Shown here: piece by piece, positions 48,375 through 60,454 of the stretch
Position numbering within the stretch: the first letter of the stretch is position 1
Layout: every line of letters starts with the position of its first letter
Assembly: GCA_008360955.1 (NCBI GenBank)
Contig: LUCM01001803.1
Coordinates: 385,837 to 449,836, forward strand
Direction of reading: 5' to 3'
Source of the DNA: Fasciolopsis buskii
Lineage: Eukaryota > Platyhelminthes > Trematoda > Plagiorchiida > Fasciolidae
Length of the DNA: 64,000 bases
Notes under the pieces: generated by a model
What the model was told of the DNA's origin: nothing
Database searches by the model: none
What the model saw: only the letters and a program-made list of their open reading frames with translations
Translations under genes and position numbers: made by a program

Positions 48375-50475
48375 AGCGTAAACTTTATTTGGCATGGTTT
48401 TTCGTTTATACTTACCTACAGTTTTATCCATTTTATAGTAAATGTGGACGACGTTTTCCGAGACGGGAAGTGTAATTTACCCAGCAATGCTGGGCAAAAT
48501 AGTCCACTTTTGGTTGGTCCACGCACTCGCAGTTAAGGATGCAACTCAGAAGCCAAGCCTAATAACATAACCCTGGACTATCGCTCCGAGCCGATCAATT
48601 TCTGGTCGGTGTGCCCGACAGCAGCATTAAACATAAAGTGGCTGCGTATTCTATGGTACGGCCATTCGGCTTCCCTTGTAAATCCTCTCTCTGTCTCACC
48701 TCAACTCACCTCACCCCATCCCGCCGTTCACACTTGTTCGGAAAGTTGTCCAAAATTTGCATGCCCTAGAGAATGACAGTGAAAGATAACAACCTGACTG
48801 TTCGGTTGCCGGTTTAGTTGGTATTCGGGATAGTTTAGACCGATATGTGTCTGCATGACTGTGCGGATGCATCGGTGCACTTGTCTCTCTGCCATGCATC
48901 TATCTACTTCTGTGTCCGTATATATATGCATAAATATATCCACGCGTATCTAAACCCGTGCAGAACGACGATCAGCATAAGTTATCGCACTCGGCAAATT
49001 ACGTCTATCTGCCCGTGCTTATTTGTTCGGTCACACAGTCGCGCGTTCAGTAGATTTTTCCTATTAGGCAATACACCTCACTTCATGTACATACGGCACT
49101 AAGCCCTTGAGGAAAGCGAAACCGTCCGTGTTCCCGATCCTGACAACACAATTAACCACGTCCACGGTAATGATATAATCATGTCGCTATGGCACCCTTG
49201 TTGTCTGTCCTCGGCTTCTGTGTACCACATGCAGATACACAGGTATGGTCAAGCGTGTGAGTCGGAACTTCGGATAGACCGAAGACAGTAAATTCGACCA
49301 TTTCCTAACTGAAGTCATTATCCCTGTTTTTCAATCGCCATCATCATCAACGTAATTCGCATTGTCCAACTTTCGACTTTCTCGTCTGTTCTTTTCGTCC
49401 TTGTCTAGCCGACGCTGTTATGTGTCCCTCTTTCCAGTAGGTGCACATGGAATGATGTTTTATAAGGAATTGATTTTTTCATACCCCGATCGACCTTACA
49501 TTCTGAGATATTTAGCCATAATTCCTGTTGATCACAATACGAGATGCGATTTCGTCTGATGGTAGAAGGCGAATCGCTCTCGCCTAGCTCGTCACCACAC
49601 CGGACCTGATGAGTCCTTATAACATTACAGGTTTCAGGATCACTGTTCTTATCTCCCCCATCTCCCAGCGTAGTGGGCCCTAATGGATATAGGTTTTGCC
49701 CTTTCCACCAAACTCTTTTATAAAACAAAAGTCAAATCATATTTAAAATATCTACTAGATCATCCTATTATCGGTCAACTCTTCGAGAGAACCTAATTCC
49801 TCGTAGATTCTGATTTATAATTAGTTGAAAATACCTCATGTTGATCATCCAAGCCCGTTCAACGAGTCCGTTTATATTCCTCCTTTCGTCATAGTTAGAC
49901 TATACCTTTGAGGTATGTGACTCAGCGAGCTACGAAGAATGGCTTATCTCAAACCGAAGCTCCAGTTATGCCAGAAAGGTCAATAAGTAGATGCTTGACA
50001 AAGTAGTTTCCTGAACCTCCAACTTGGAGGTTGCTTTGAGCTGGGAACTCAGTCGGAAAAGTGAGCAGAAGAATAATTGGTCCAAATGGGTGGACTTCTA
50101 TTCAGTCACTCACCGCTACCTTGGGTGCAGGTCCTTGTCAGAGCCGGTAGGTTTGATTGGGATCTCTAATCGTTCTCCTCCCTAATTCCTGAACTCTAGC
50201 AGTATCCGTTAACCGTCCTACGTGAATTACACGAGTAACGAGAACTCTCAAGTGCATCCGCCGTCGAACCGGATAATCACGACGGCGCTATCCGTTGTGT
50301 CGAGCTGGGCGGGTGATGATAAGTATGCTTCTGCTCAGGGTTTGCTTTCTTTTGTTCAACTCGTATCTTCTGTTTCCACCCCCTCTCTTTTCCTTCTATG
50401 CTCACCCATAATGCACCCACTGCTAGCATACTTGATGCTCCCAATGGCATTTTATTTCCGGTCTTGCAGTTCACA
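48375..50475. other. Anonymous DNA, possibly intron
   Basis: If the exons at 48.3 and 55.2 kb are joined, this lies in their intron. A minus-strand open stretch at 49405-49728 (containing CGDELGESDSPSTIRR) looks like a transposon-associated repeat, but there is no second copy in the window. The region at 50.0-50.47 kb may hold 5' UTR of the adjacent LINE. Confidence 0.4.
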
Positions 50476-50477
50476 TT

Positions 50478-53400
50478 TGTTCGAGCTTCATCAGCCTCCG
50501 AATCTCTGCTTCTTTAACGTGCATACTCTCACGCAGATCGGTCAATAGGCGTATCTAGCTCTCACGGTGGACCCATTGGCGACCGATGTTCTGTGCGTCG
50601 ATGAAAACCGAATTATGGATTCGAGTGGTGCAGTTCAACTAGCTGCACCTAATATCTCATCAACGTACGTCCGGCAAAACTAAGGGGCGAAGCAGATCAC
50701 GCTGCAAGGCAACGTACTGTAGGAGTGTCCCAAATGACGAGACTAAAGCGGCCCTTTGAGATCGGATCCCAGCTACTAGTCGTTTGTGTTCCGTATAACT
50801 CCAAAAGCCAGTTGGTGTTCAAAGGATATTTGCGTTAAGCACGTCTTGTTTGCCATCTCGATGAATGCACCATCAGTCTGTAGCACCAACACACAAAAGG
50901 ACGAATTTCGGGACGAACTCATTACTCGAGTCCGCAGGAACAAGGGTTCTAACAATGTAGGAATAGCAGATGATTTTAATGGACAGATTGGAAGGCTTGG
51001 TGAATCAGAAGCTTGTTCATGTGAGTAATCCGCCTTATCTGCTCAGCTTGCAAATAACAAGGATAGGCTTTCCCTGTTTTGTGCAGACAGCTTTTTACTA
51101 TAATCTACACCATTTCCCATATTATTTCGGAATTGTTTTAAAGCAATTCGGCAGTTATTCAACTGGCTTATTGAGATCTCGTTTGCATAAGCTTGAAACG
51201 TGATCTAACTTACAAGGGCACATTTGGGCGTGTGTACTGTAAGGTCCACTGATTTTCAGTGCATTGTTTTTCAGTCTGCTAGCACTTGTGCACCTGTGAA
51301 TTATTGTGTGAAAGAGAGAGACATTTTCACGCAGTTCCGAAAATATTTTTGATATAAATCTGAATGATTTTGAAATAATTTCAAAACAGTATGGTACGAA
51401 TTTCGGACTTGGTGCTCTAAATTCATAGGTGATCTCAGCTAGGTCGATCGAAGGGCAGCAAGCTACCGTTGATGCGGTTCTGTCCAAAACTATAGACCGT
51501 ACTGATCCACGCACGTAGATTCGGTTCATTCATTCGTTTCAATGCGATTTTCGCTGTAACTCAACGATCATCGATGAAAACGGTAAACACTGCTAGCCGT
51601 ACAGCTTCGGTCTGATCCGAGTGTGGCAGCAGCTACCAATAGGAACTATCAGATGATCTAAGAACTCCAACGGACGTCACTGTAAATGAGTACAGGGACC
51701 GAATCAAGCGGAAACTACACCTGGCAGCAGGTTTCAATGTCCAGCAAAGACGTTGCATTTCTCAGTGGTTAATGAGTCGAATAGCACGAAAACGCCAGTT
51801 CTCGAACTGCAAAGAGATGAGCAAGATACGAGGATTTAAGCGAAGTCAAAAAAACAACAAGCCTTTAGAAGGATCGTGAAAACGCCTGATCAAAGTAGCC
51901 GAAAAAACGAAAGTAGCAGCCACTTAATGTAAAATTCAACTAATTTTCAGGCTTATAAGCAACTTCGATGAGCTGTGAACTTCGTCACTGAAATCGTACA
52001 CGATAGAAATGGAGAGCCCAGTCATAGTAGATAGCAAAGGCTTGACTGTTGGGCTGACTAATTCAAGGAGTTGCCTAGTTTTCAAATCTTAATATGGTCA
52101 CTCCGACATTAAAGATTGCGATCCCTTTAAAGGTTTCCCTTGAGCCCCAACGGAATTGATGGTGGAGTCAAGCGCTCGACTGCCGAAGCAGGAAAAATTG
52201 GCCGATCGTAACGAACACCCCAAGTTCTTTTCAAAATGGATGGTTCAGCCTACTCTGTTATCATGGGGAAAGCCACCGACTGAAGGGGACAGGCAGTAAT
52301 TGTAGCAATTGTTTTGAGATCATTTTAATTGCCATAGTGATAATCCTGTGTCATCTGTCTCCGATTCACGAGTGCGACGTCGGTGAGCAGCAGGCTCTAG
52401 TTGTCTCAGGTAGATGTTGCATCGGCCAGACTGTCACATTCCGCTAGCTACTTGACGCGCGCCACACACGCACACACTGTCTCCAAAAGCTTGTGGCTTT
52501 CCTTTATTTATTCGATTCAGACGGCCGAACAGCTCTGTTCAGTGCTCTTCGCCGGAAAGATATGGCACAGGATTTCGTAAATCTGGCGCAAGCATTTAAC
52601 TCGTGTAATACGAAAAGACCAGCAATGTCGTATCTTGCCATTCTTGCTTACGTTCTTCATCGACGAGTTAATGGAAGATGATTTAGCAAGTCTTCCGGAT
52701 GTAGGTGTCGAACTGGCAAATGATGAAAAGCTGTAACCTAGAATACACCGACCACCTTATGGGTCTGTTCGAGAACCTACTCGACGTGCGCCGGACAGAC
52801 TAGTGGGGCATGTAGTTCCATTCATTGTACGGATTACATTTTCGGGTTGTGAAGTGCTATTACGAGACTAGACGTCATTAGTTCCGAGCTTGGTATTTGA
52901 GAGAGAGGAAGTCACAGTGGTTGACCGCTTCATTTACCTCGGGAGCCGCATACGAAGGGCGGTAGCGGGCTGGTTGGGGTGGGCACGCGTATATCCGACG
53001 TTCGAGCGGCATCCACTAGACAGAAACACTTGGCACCGAACTGATATTTAGGTGAAGTTAAAAGGTCGTGTGTACTCTATTGCTTTGCGCTCACTTTTGT
53101 TGTTTGTTTGACAGTTATGGATTTTCTGCGCTGAAGATGTTCTTCGCGCATCGGCTTTCGATTATCGATGCATAGTACCCCTAGGATGGGATGATAGCGT
53201 GAGCAACATGGAGGTTAGAAATCTAATATTGCTTACCGGTACGCTTTCACAGTGCATCCAGCTCAGTAGACCTTGTTTTTCGGGTCACGTAATCCGCATG
53301 GTGAACACACGTCTACCGTACCGCGCTGTGTATTTTGTTCTGCCCTCGTAGAGGAAGAAACGATATGGAGGTCAACAGGCGACGCGGCATCGCGGAATAA

Positions 53401-53545
53401 GAAAGTGTAAACCAAACTTAGGTAAGGTAGTTGCCGCACAGCTCGATGGTCAGGATCCGAAAACCTCTCATCAGGTGTGCTGGATACATTGGAATCGCAA
53501 ACAATGACGATTGTGATGTCACTTTCTGTCGAATCAGAATGAAGG
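50478..53545 (+). mobile_element. Near-complete, inactive LINE (endonuclease + RT)
   Basis: Conserved blocks appear in order across about 3.07 kb. The APE-type endonuclease runs from LFELHQPPNLCFFNVHTL (about 50478-50535) through LTVDPLATDVLCVDENRI and DEFRDELITRVRR to ADDFNGQIGRLGE (about 50966-51005), then DRLSLFCADS (to about 51115). The linker includes TEIVHDRNGEPSHS near 51995. RT motif A reads VAFLYLFDSDGRTALF (52493), then FFIDELMEDDLASLPDVGVE, and the active site LEYTDH (52738-52755). The C-terminus has TVVDRFIYLGSRI, KGRVYSIALRSLLLF, DDSVSNMEVRN, FSGHVIRMVNTRLPYRA and RYGGQQATRHRGIRK, ending near CWIHWNRKQ at 53540. Many stops and frameshifts are present. A foreign repeat interrupts the endonuclease. 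It is the same family as the pieces at 29.1 and 45.8 kb. Confidence 0.93.
51120..51400 (-). repeat. Repeat inserted in the LINE
   Basis: LINE similarity stops near 51115 and resumes by about 51600. The minus strand of 51125-51248 resembles 38758-38880 (CAAATGTGCC, TGTAAGTT, AAGCCAGTTG, CAATTCCGAA). This indicates a nested insertion younger than the LINE. The right edge is uncertain. A 124-codon minus-strand frame across it (51155-51529) spans insertion and LINE and is not a gene. Confidence 0.5.
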
Positions 53546-53549
53546 TAAA

Positions 53550-55175
53550 AGTGTGTTTGCACATTTAAACTGTATTCCGCGTGCTGGTTACCACGTCATT
53601 CTTTTCTTTCCCCACTCGTGCAGTTCCGCGCCATATTCATTCCTTCTAATGCCACCTGTAGCGTGATGAGAAAGGCAGTAGTCAGTAGGACACCCTTCCG
53701 TTCGACATTGAACGATGATGATGTTCTTCCCCTTTTTCCCATGCCCACGAAACGGCAGGTAATGGTGGAAGAATGGTTCGGGGTGGCCAGTTGATGACAT
53801 AGGTATAAAGTATTAAAACTTTAATCAGGAGTCTGACTCGTTTAGATCCAGATGGGCTGTCGGATTGAGGTCCCCCGGATACCCCGAAGCAAGGGTTGGA
53901 GACAATAGGTGATATGCCTCAGTGTCGTAGTCAGTAGGGTTCCTGCATTCGGAACCTTTTTACTTTTGTATAGTTCTTTAACTTATTTTGCATTCGATCC
54001 TTCATTATTCCCCGCTCTTTTTTCTGTTTGAGCAGATGATGCTGTAAGGTAGCAACCACAACCAAAGCATGTTAGTTTAGAGTCAATGGTTGTCTAAACT
54101 GAAATTGAACTGTTCTTCCTCTCGGTTTTCCTAACTGATCCGTTAGCTGATCTTCGTTGGATTCATGTCCTTCATACTTCGACTTCGCATTACTAAGAGA
54201 AATCCTTACTACTACATAAAAATGAACATATTCACCTTCATTATATACAAACTTGGGTTCGGATGTCGGCTACCGTTCATTTTGTTCGACACTGTTAGCT
54301 TGTTGATTCACGGTTCTTCTCTAGCCGGCTTTACTCCGCGATCACCAGCGTAGAGTCAGTTGACTGTCTCGTTGTTTCACAGTCACTTAACGACCTATGT
54401 TCCTTTGAACATTCCCTGGTATTTCCCCTCCTTGTAACTTTTATCCACTAGTTTCGTAAATGGGTTTTCTTACCTGCTTTACTATGCTTGGATTTTTGGA
54501 TGGGATAGAATAGCTGTTTGATTGATCATGAAGATTCATGATAGTTCAACAGGAGAAATGTTTTCATTAGGCAAGCACTTCTAGTCTTCGCAAACTAGGT
54601 TCGGGCAACTAGGTTGCAACTTACAGAAACCTGTCCAATGCGGACCGCTAAAAACTCGTTCGTCATTGGGAAGATATGTCCAAAAAGGAGTATCTCTCCT
54701 CTTATGCCGAAGACAGTTTCATCAAGTTTTTAAGAAATTCTTATTACGCTTTATGTGTTCTAGTTCAGATACCGAGCATTTTCGCCGAGATGTGACCGGA
54801 GCCTCTTGGAGTCAGAGGCGAACGTTGGGAAATGTAGGAGACTACGAATGCGGGTAAATTCCCTTTGACATGACAGTCAACCGGCACGGAGACGCTACTC
54901 ATATCTCATTAAATTCTATCAATTGGGTTTCGGTTCCCAAATGGCGGACCCCAAGTTTCACGCCAAACTGCAAAACTGAGATACTTCATTATTGTCTTTG
55001 CGCAACTACATACAATATTTGTCTCTGAAACAAACATCAGTTGTCTCTTTCTGACGTAAATATTCCCGTCAGCTTTCTGTTTTGGTAAAGTTTTTTTCTG
55101 TGTCGTAACTTGATTGTGATTACATGATCGCGTGCCGTAGTATCTTTCGACAATCTTTCGATAGTTGGCACTCCG
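53550..55175. other. Anonymous DNA, possibly intron
   Basis: No repeat family is recognised after the LINE ends. The 129-codon minus-strand frame at 54909-55298 overlaps the candidate exon below and has no splice support. Confidence 0.4.
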
Positions 55176-55178
55176 TAG

Positions 55179-55360
55179 TTGAAAACCATGCACACCATTG
55201 TATGCCTGATAAAGGAAGCGTAAGGCGAAAATCAGTTTATGCATCACAAAGGGATAACGATAGTGGATCTGGGTTGCCGATGGTAATCGAGTCACCAACT
55301 AATCATCAGCTTTTTCGACAACTATGTTTTACGGAATATTTGATCAAATCTACTTTGATT
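55179..55360 (+). CDS. Candidate internal exon 2 of a plus-strand gene
   Basis: It ends at a consensus donor GTAAGACC (55361) in phase 0. The start chosen, after GGCACTCCGTAG (ending at 55178), gives two leading bases and so joins the 48.3 kb exon in frame; another acceptor at 55140 would also be open but out of phase with it. The 60 codons include ENHAHHCMPDKGSVRRKSVY, where RRKS resembles a basophilic-kinase site, then a Ser/Asp/Gly-rich stretch, and end QLCFTEYLIKSTLI. The pattern is a polar linker followed by a helix. Family not recognised. Confidence 0.42.
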
Positions 55361-55559
55361 GTAAGACCTTCTTCGGTTGGTCAGCATCACAGGTGATCAT
55401 AATAATTCAAAAAGCAATTTGTGCAAGTTAACTGCTTGGCTTTCAGACACAAGTCACATAATCACATGACATGACCATTGCTTTTTTACCTTCCCGTTTG
55501 TACCCGTATCCAGCATCATTAAACATCCACAGGTCCTACCTTCTACTTTTTTCTTTTTC

Positions 55560-55715
55560 TACTTTATTACTGAGACACTAGTGTACACCTATTTTCAGGA
55601 AGAGGGCCGCGGCCAATAAAAGGCTACCAAGTGGGCACTTTGATCGGCAGTGGGAGGATTCGAGCTGGCGAACTTCACGACCAAACTCCACGACTTTATA
55701 GGCCTGACCGCCGTC
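55560..55715 (-). mobile_element. tRNA-derived SINE (minus orientation)
   Basis: On the minus strand the head includes a B-box-like CTCGAATCCTCCCAC (about 55653-55667). It continues with CACTTGGTAGCCTTTTATTG and GCCGCGGCCCTCTTCCTGA, matching the 37.6 and 11.9 kb copies. The A-box region is more decayed. The right-hand end lies near 55715. Confidence 0.7.
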
Positions 55716-55719
55716 CAAT

Positions 55720-58700
55720 ATGCTACATCATTCATTTGTAGATGTTTCCACTACAGCATATTCGTCTTTGTAGTACCGCTTGTAATGATCTATACTAACG
55801 AGTAACTGGTTTATTAAACTGATTTTATTCCTTTTTCCGATGATTGCGTTTCGTTGGCCGTTGTTGCTGTTGTTGTTATCGTCGTTTGTGTCGATTATGG
55901 TGATGGTGATGATAATAATAATAAAATCAACATCGACAGAATTGGTTTTGAAGGATCGTGAATACCATGCACATTTCGGTGCTACAGATATTAACAAACG
56001 CAAACGGAGGAGTGAAGTCAATTAGTTTCTCACGATCTACGTGTGGTCTGTGTGAGAGAGACGAATATTAGCCGTTATCACCTCCACCCATTCAAACACA
56101 CACAAACAAACACGTCGAGGAGAGGGCTGTTTCTTTTTAAGAAATAAACAGTCCACTTCGCTGATTAAAATAGTCATTGCCGCTTTAAAGCAGTTTTCTC
56201 CGTAGTCCCATTAAAAACAACCGAAATAGCATAAACCTTTGCATGTGCGTACTTTCAAATGGGTGAGCAAGTTTTAGCCTCCCCGTTGTGGCCCTAAGTT
56301 GGGATGAACGAGCTGCCAAAATTTATTCGTCGAACGGGGATAATGTCTAGTTGGCGTGATTTGTGAACATTCACTCTATTGAGCAGCTGAGCCATTCAGC
56401 CGATTAGAGTTTGTTCGTATGTGTTCCTTGGTCTTCATTTCCTTATCAAGTAACTGTCTCAGTCGCTTGGTCTATCTCATCAATATCATTCTCATTGTGT
56501 CCATTTTTCCTGCCCATTTACGCGCATATCGTTTCTTTTATCAAAAGATACTCCCTATTTTTCCCATAGCGATTGTGAGCTCATTACCGATCATGTTTCT
56601 GAAACTTGCATTTGATGATTATGTTCAAAAATAATAGTCAGTGAGAAGTGTCCAGTGCGTACATTTTTACAGCCGTTCGACCGTTGATGGTGGGATCTAT
56701 AGCTTCTTTCGGACAGGCTAATTCGTTCACTGCATGTGTGCCCTGGGCAATGTCACATCGACAGTACGGAAATCACAGATTGCAATTAGCATGCTAATTT
56801 GCGCTCACGAGAGTACCATGTCACCCCAGTTTGGAGTACATCGATTGGGTCGGTGAATCAAGGGTGGCGACGAATTTGGTGTTAGTAGGTGGTTTGTGAT
56901 TCGTTTCCCTATCATGAGAACATATATATTTTGGGTTCAGTCGAGTTACCGTTTTGGATCAGCGCTTTCCACCATGTACTATTTTCCGCCAAATAGGCAT
57001 ACACGAACATGAATAAACGACAACTGCACGTTGTTACCAATCTTCGCAAATACATACATACACACAAAGAATATGCATATTTACATACATACATGTAAAT
57101 GCACGCTATCTGATGAGAGCAAGATGGGCAAATACAATTTACGCATTATTCCTTTCCACTAGAACGGTACGTGTGTATTCTCGTGTACGTGTCTCTGTCT
57201 CGAGTTGTTCTCTGACATGCGCCCTTTTCGTTCGTCAACCGGCAAACTAATCCGAGCCAGGCTGTGAAAACACAACTCAATTTCCTATTCTGGATTCCGG
57301 ATTTTCGAAGATAAAATTTTTGACGCTCAGGACTTCTCGACCTTCTAAATCTCTTTCCGCTGTTCAGTTTCGATATCAACGTTTTTTTCCCCTGCCCAAC
57401 ACTCAACGGCCTAGGTATTAGCAGTAATATCATTATGATTACTAATAGTACTAATGATAGTAATAAAAAGACTAACATAGTGACCTCAAATAAATAGGTT
57501 CGATGACTACGGACACAGTTCGAGTATCAGATAAAAATTCGAACTGATTATTCTTTCCTTTCGGCTAACCAAGAGTAATTGTTGATCTAAAGTGGCTGAA
57601 CTCGTCATTTAGGTCTTATTGAGTTTACTAGTCACTTTTTGTGGCATGCTTGAAGCGCAAGTATAGTGGAAGGGACAGTCGCTAGGTGAGTGGGCAAGGG
57701 GAGAACCGCCAACTATGACCCAGTCACTTGAAGCATTCACACGGATTTTCCCCACAGGGCCAAATGAAAAACCCGTCAATACAGACACACTAAAACACTA
57801 ACTCAATATAGGAAAGCGAGAATTTGATCAATCGGATAACGTGTGCATGTCAAACAGAAAAACGGCCGTGGTGTTGATCCCCCACGAACAAGCTTAGGTG
57901 AAGTGAACAGTGAACTAGACAACGAAAGAAATACAGTCATTAGTGTTTCCCTCTGATGCTTATTTGTGGGTACATTTGTGAACCCAAAAAGCCGGAAGCT
58001 AGCTGCGTATTTCTAGTCCATTCTTTCATCCGGTCACGTGATGCACTTCACATAAATGACAGGCCTAATTTGACCACATAAATGGGAGCCAAATTCCGTG
58101 TGGGCAGTCATCGAGTCGACCGGTAAATCAGGCGTCAGTGGCCGGTTGCGCTTGTTTGCTTTCCTACCTGCCTGTTCGTACGTCTATCCTTTTGTCGGTC
58201 TGTTCATCAATTTTTGCTAATCATAAGTTTATCCTCCTGTACACAAGTTTATCTGTTTAGTTGCTTGTATTTCATTTACGCATCTCAGTCTCAACTCTGT
58301 ACCGCTTAGGTCTTACCCACGGTTCTGTTTCCACCCAGTTACGTATCCCAAACCAAAGTGAATCCCTTAGTTCAGTCTCGAGAGCTACTTTACACGTGAT
58401 TTATTTTAAGGCTACGGTTGGAAGTGTTGTTACGGCAACTTGCGCATCAACCTGGGAGCACACTTCTAATTTGACATCATGAATCATCCGATCTGCCACA
58501 TAGGAAACTTCAGGCACCATTATCGCTTATGTTATCCGCACCTCCCTTTTGCATCTTGCCGTTGTTTGTGTTTTAATTCGTCCACTTGTGTACTTTTGTG
58601 CCGGCGAGGATGATAACATTCAGTGGCTTTTGTATCCTTAACCTAGTTTGGGCGCTAAATTAGACTCAGTGGGCCGGAAAATTGCCACGGGTTGTGCCCA

Positions 58701-58939
58701 TCTAATGCCGTAATTCACAGTTAATTTCGGATACGATCGGTCAACTTTCGTCCCGTTGTACGTTGCTACACGACGGAATTGTCTTAATTTGTGCTTTAAA
58801 ATATGAAGTTGTGTGTGCGCACACGTACACACACCCATCGTTGGCTGTGTTGACGAGCGGTGATTATCTTTTTCACAATTATATACAGTGCTATTTCAAT
58901 TAAATCCACCGATAATTTTGATGCAACAGTATGCACACT

Positions 58940-58988
<49 letters not shown>

Positions 58989-59070
58989 CGCTCATTAGTT
59001 GAATTGTATGAAATGAAGTTCCAAGTAGATGATTAACCATTCGGCAAACTGACAATCGATTTTCGGAATT
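55720..59070. other. Anonymous DNA, possibly intron
   Basis: Contains trinucleotide-like runs at about 55858-55926 (TTG and GATAAT) and 57418-57470 (ATT-rich), and the GAT array at 58940. No genes or transposon proteins are recognised. Confidence 0.45.
58940..58988 (+). repeat. (GAT)n microsatellite
   Basis: A perfect GAT array of about 16 units. It lies 90 bases before the candidate exon at 59077, in what would be its upstream intron. Confidence 0.98.
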
Positions 59071-59076
59071 CACCAG

Positions 59077-59394
59077 AGGCCTGAGGAATACAAATTATTA
59101 GTCGATTTATCCGAATTTTGGCAAGTGACGGTTTCTAAGATCGAGGGATGCTTGCTACCTCATATACTCACTGTCAAACAGTTTAAGCGTGTTAGTTGCT
59201 CTGGGGGTCTTCGATGTGCCTTACAAATGATTCAATCTGGAATGGATAACATGCGCCGAAGTTCAGTAGATTTATCATTCAGCATCGACGCCCACACAAT
59301 GCAGACCACATGCTCCTTGCAAAATGGTCCGCATTTGTTACCAAATTTGTTTGGCAGAAAAGCTTTGTTTTGTTCTTTTTATTCCGGCCTATTT
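59077..59394 (+). CDS. Candidate internal exon 3 of a plus-strand gene
   Basis: The longest and best-supported exon candidate. The acceptor TTTTCGGAATTCACCAG ends at 59076 and a perfect donor GTAAGT follows at 59395-59400; both phases are 0, so it joins the 55.2 kb exon in frame. It encodes 106 residues: RPEEYKLLVDLSEFWQVTV, then KIEGCLLPHILTVKQFKRV, SGGLRCALQMIQSGMDNMRR and, at the end, LFCSFYSGLF. Composition is balanced, with amphipathic leucine spacing that suggests a helical, HEAT- or death-fold-like region; that is inference. No family recognised. An internal GTGACG donor at 59125 is an alternative end. Confidence 0.5.
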
Positions 59395-60140
59395 GTAAGT
59401 CCGTTAATATCCCATCGATCGAATTGTGAGAATATACAGTTGAGTCCATTGATTATTTATTTGCAACATAACACATGAAAACTGTATGCCAAAAATGAGC
59501 ATGCAAGCGATTATTGTATCACAAACGATATGATTGGTTGACATTAGCGTGCTGAATGTTATCCCGTGTTGCATGCGCAACAACGGCATTTCAGTATCCA
59601 GACACATCTTGGGCAAGGCTCACAGACTCATCTGTCGAATGGACACGATGTAACAGAATGAGTGTCGTGTGATCGAGACGCACCAACAAGTTAGCGAACC
59701 GCCGTTCTGAAGCAGAAGCGATTCATATTATTTCCTCCAAACCCCTTTTTATCCCAGTACACTGGCCTACCTAGTCTCAGAAAAAAAGAAATGTGTTCCA
59801 GCCGAAACCAAATAATACGAAAAATATGTGGATTATTTAGAACCGTGGGCAAGCTAGTGTGCGTGACCTTGGCAGAAGTAGAACCAGTTAGGACAGGTTG
59901 AAATGTACCTCAGGGCCACAGATAAGCTGATGGTGCAAACTCACGGACAGAGCGGTGCGTTCATTCATAGTTGTGTGTGCTTGTACGCAGTGACGGATTC
60001 GGACGCGCCCTGTTAGTATAACAGTTCACCTGGGAAGTAAAGTATAGCATGGGCAGTTTCGATGTGTTGACGATTCGCGCTTGATATGTGAGCTATTCCA
60101 ACGTCCGCCAAACTGTGGCATGCCAAACTCCAGATCAAGG
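59395..60140. other. Anonymous DNA
   Basis: If the 59.1 kb exon is real this is its downstream intron. No repeat is recognised. Confidence 0.45.
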
Positions 60141-60450
60141 ATCTTACTTGAATCACGAGGAGCGTGAATGAATGATAAGCCCATACAAAAGTCACACGGT
60201 GATTCACCGAAAGTTTTTCGCCTCTCAGACAAGGCTAACCTTCAAGACAGAAGACACAGGGCCCGAAAGTATGGGCTTCTGTTGTCATTTGTGTTTCGCA
60301 TAAGGATAGATGAAAAAAGTACCCTTAAGATTCTGTTGCTGTATATTCGATGTCACTTCTTTTGTTCATTGATACCGGGTGGCAGATAACTCTACCGTAG
60401 TCTTGAAACTCTAGCTCTTCGATTGTCCTTCCTCATGGACAATACTGCAT
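60141..60450 (+). repeat. 290-bp dispersed unit, diverged copy
   Basis: Begins with ACTTGAATCACGAGGAGCGTGA and continues with GGTGATTCACCGAAAG, CTCAGACAAGGCTAACC and TGTGTTTCGCATAAGGATAG. It ends with CTCATGGACAATACTG, which matches the sequence just after the second direct repeat at 33.3 kb (GAATGGATAATACTG). It is therefore full length but diverged, and it preserves the same outer boundary. Confidence 0.65.
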
Positions 60451-60454
60451 AGTG

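Noticed and set aside
54909..55298. 129-codon minus-strand frame
   Set aside because: No splice signals, no family resemblance, and it overlaps the better-supported plus-strand exon candidate.
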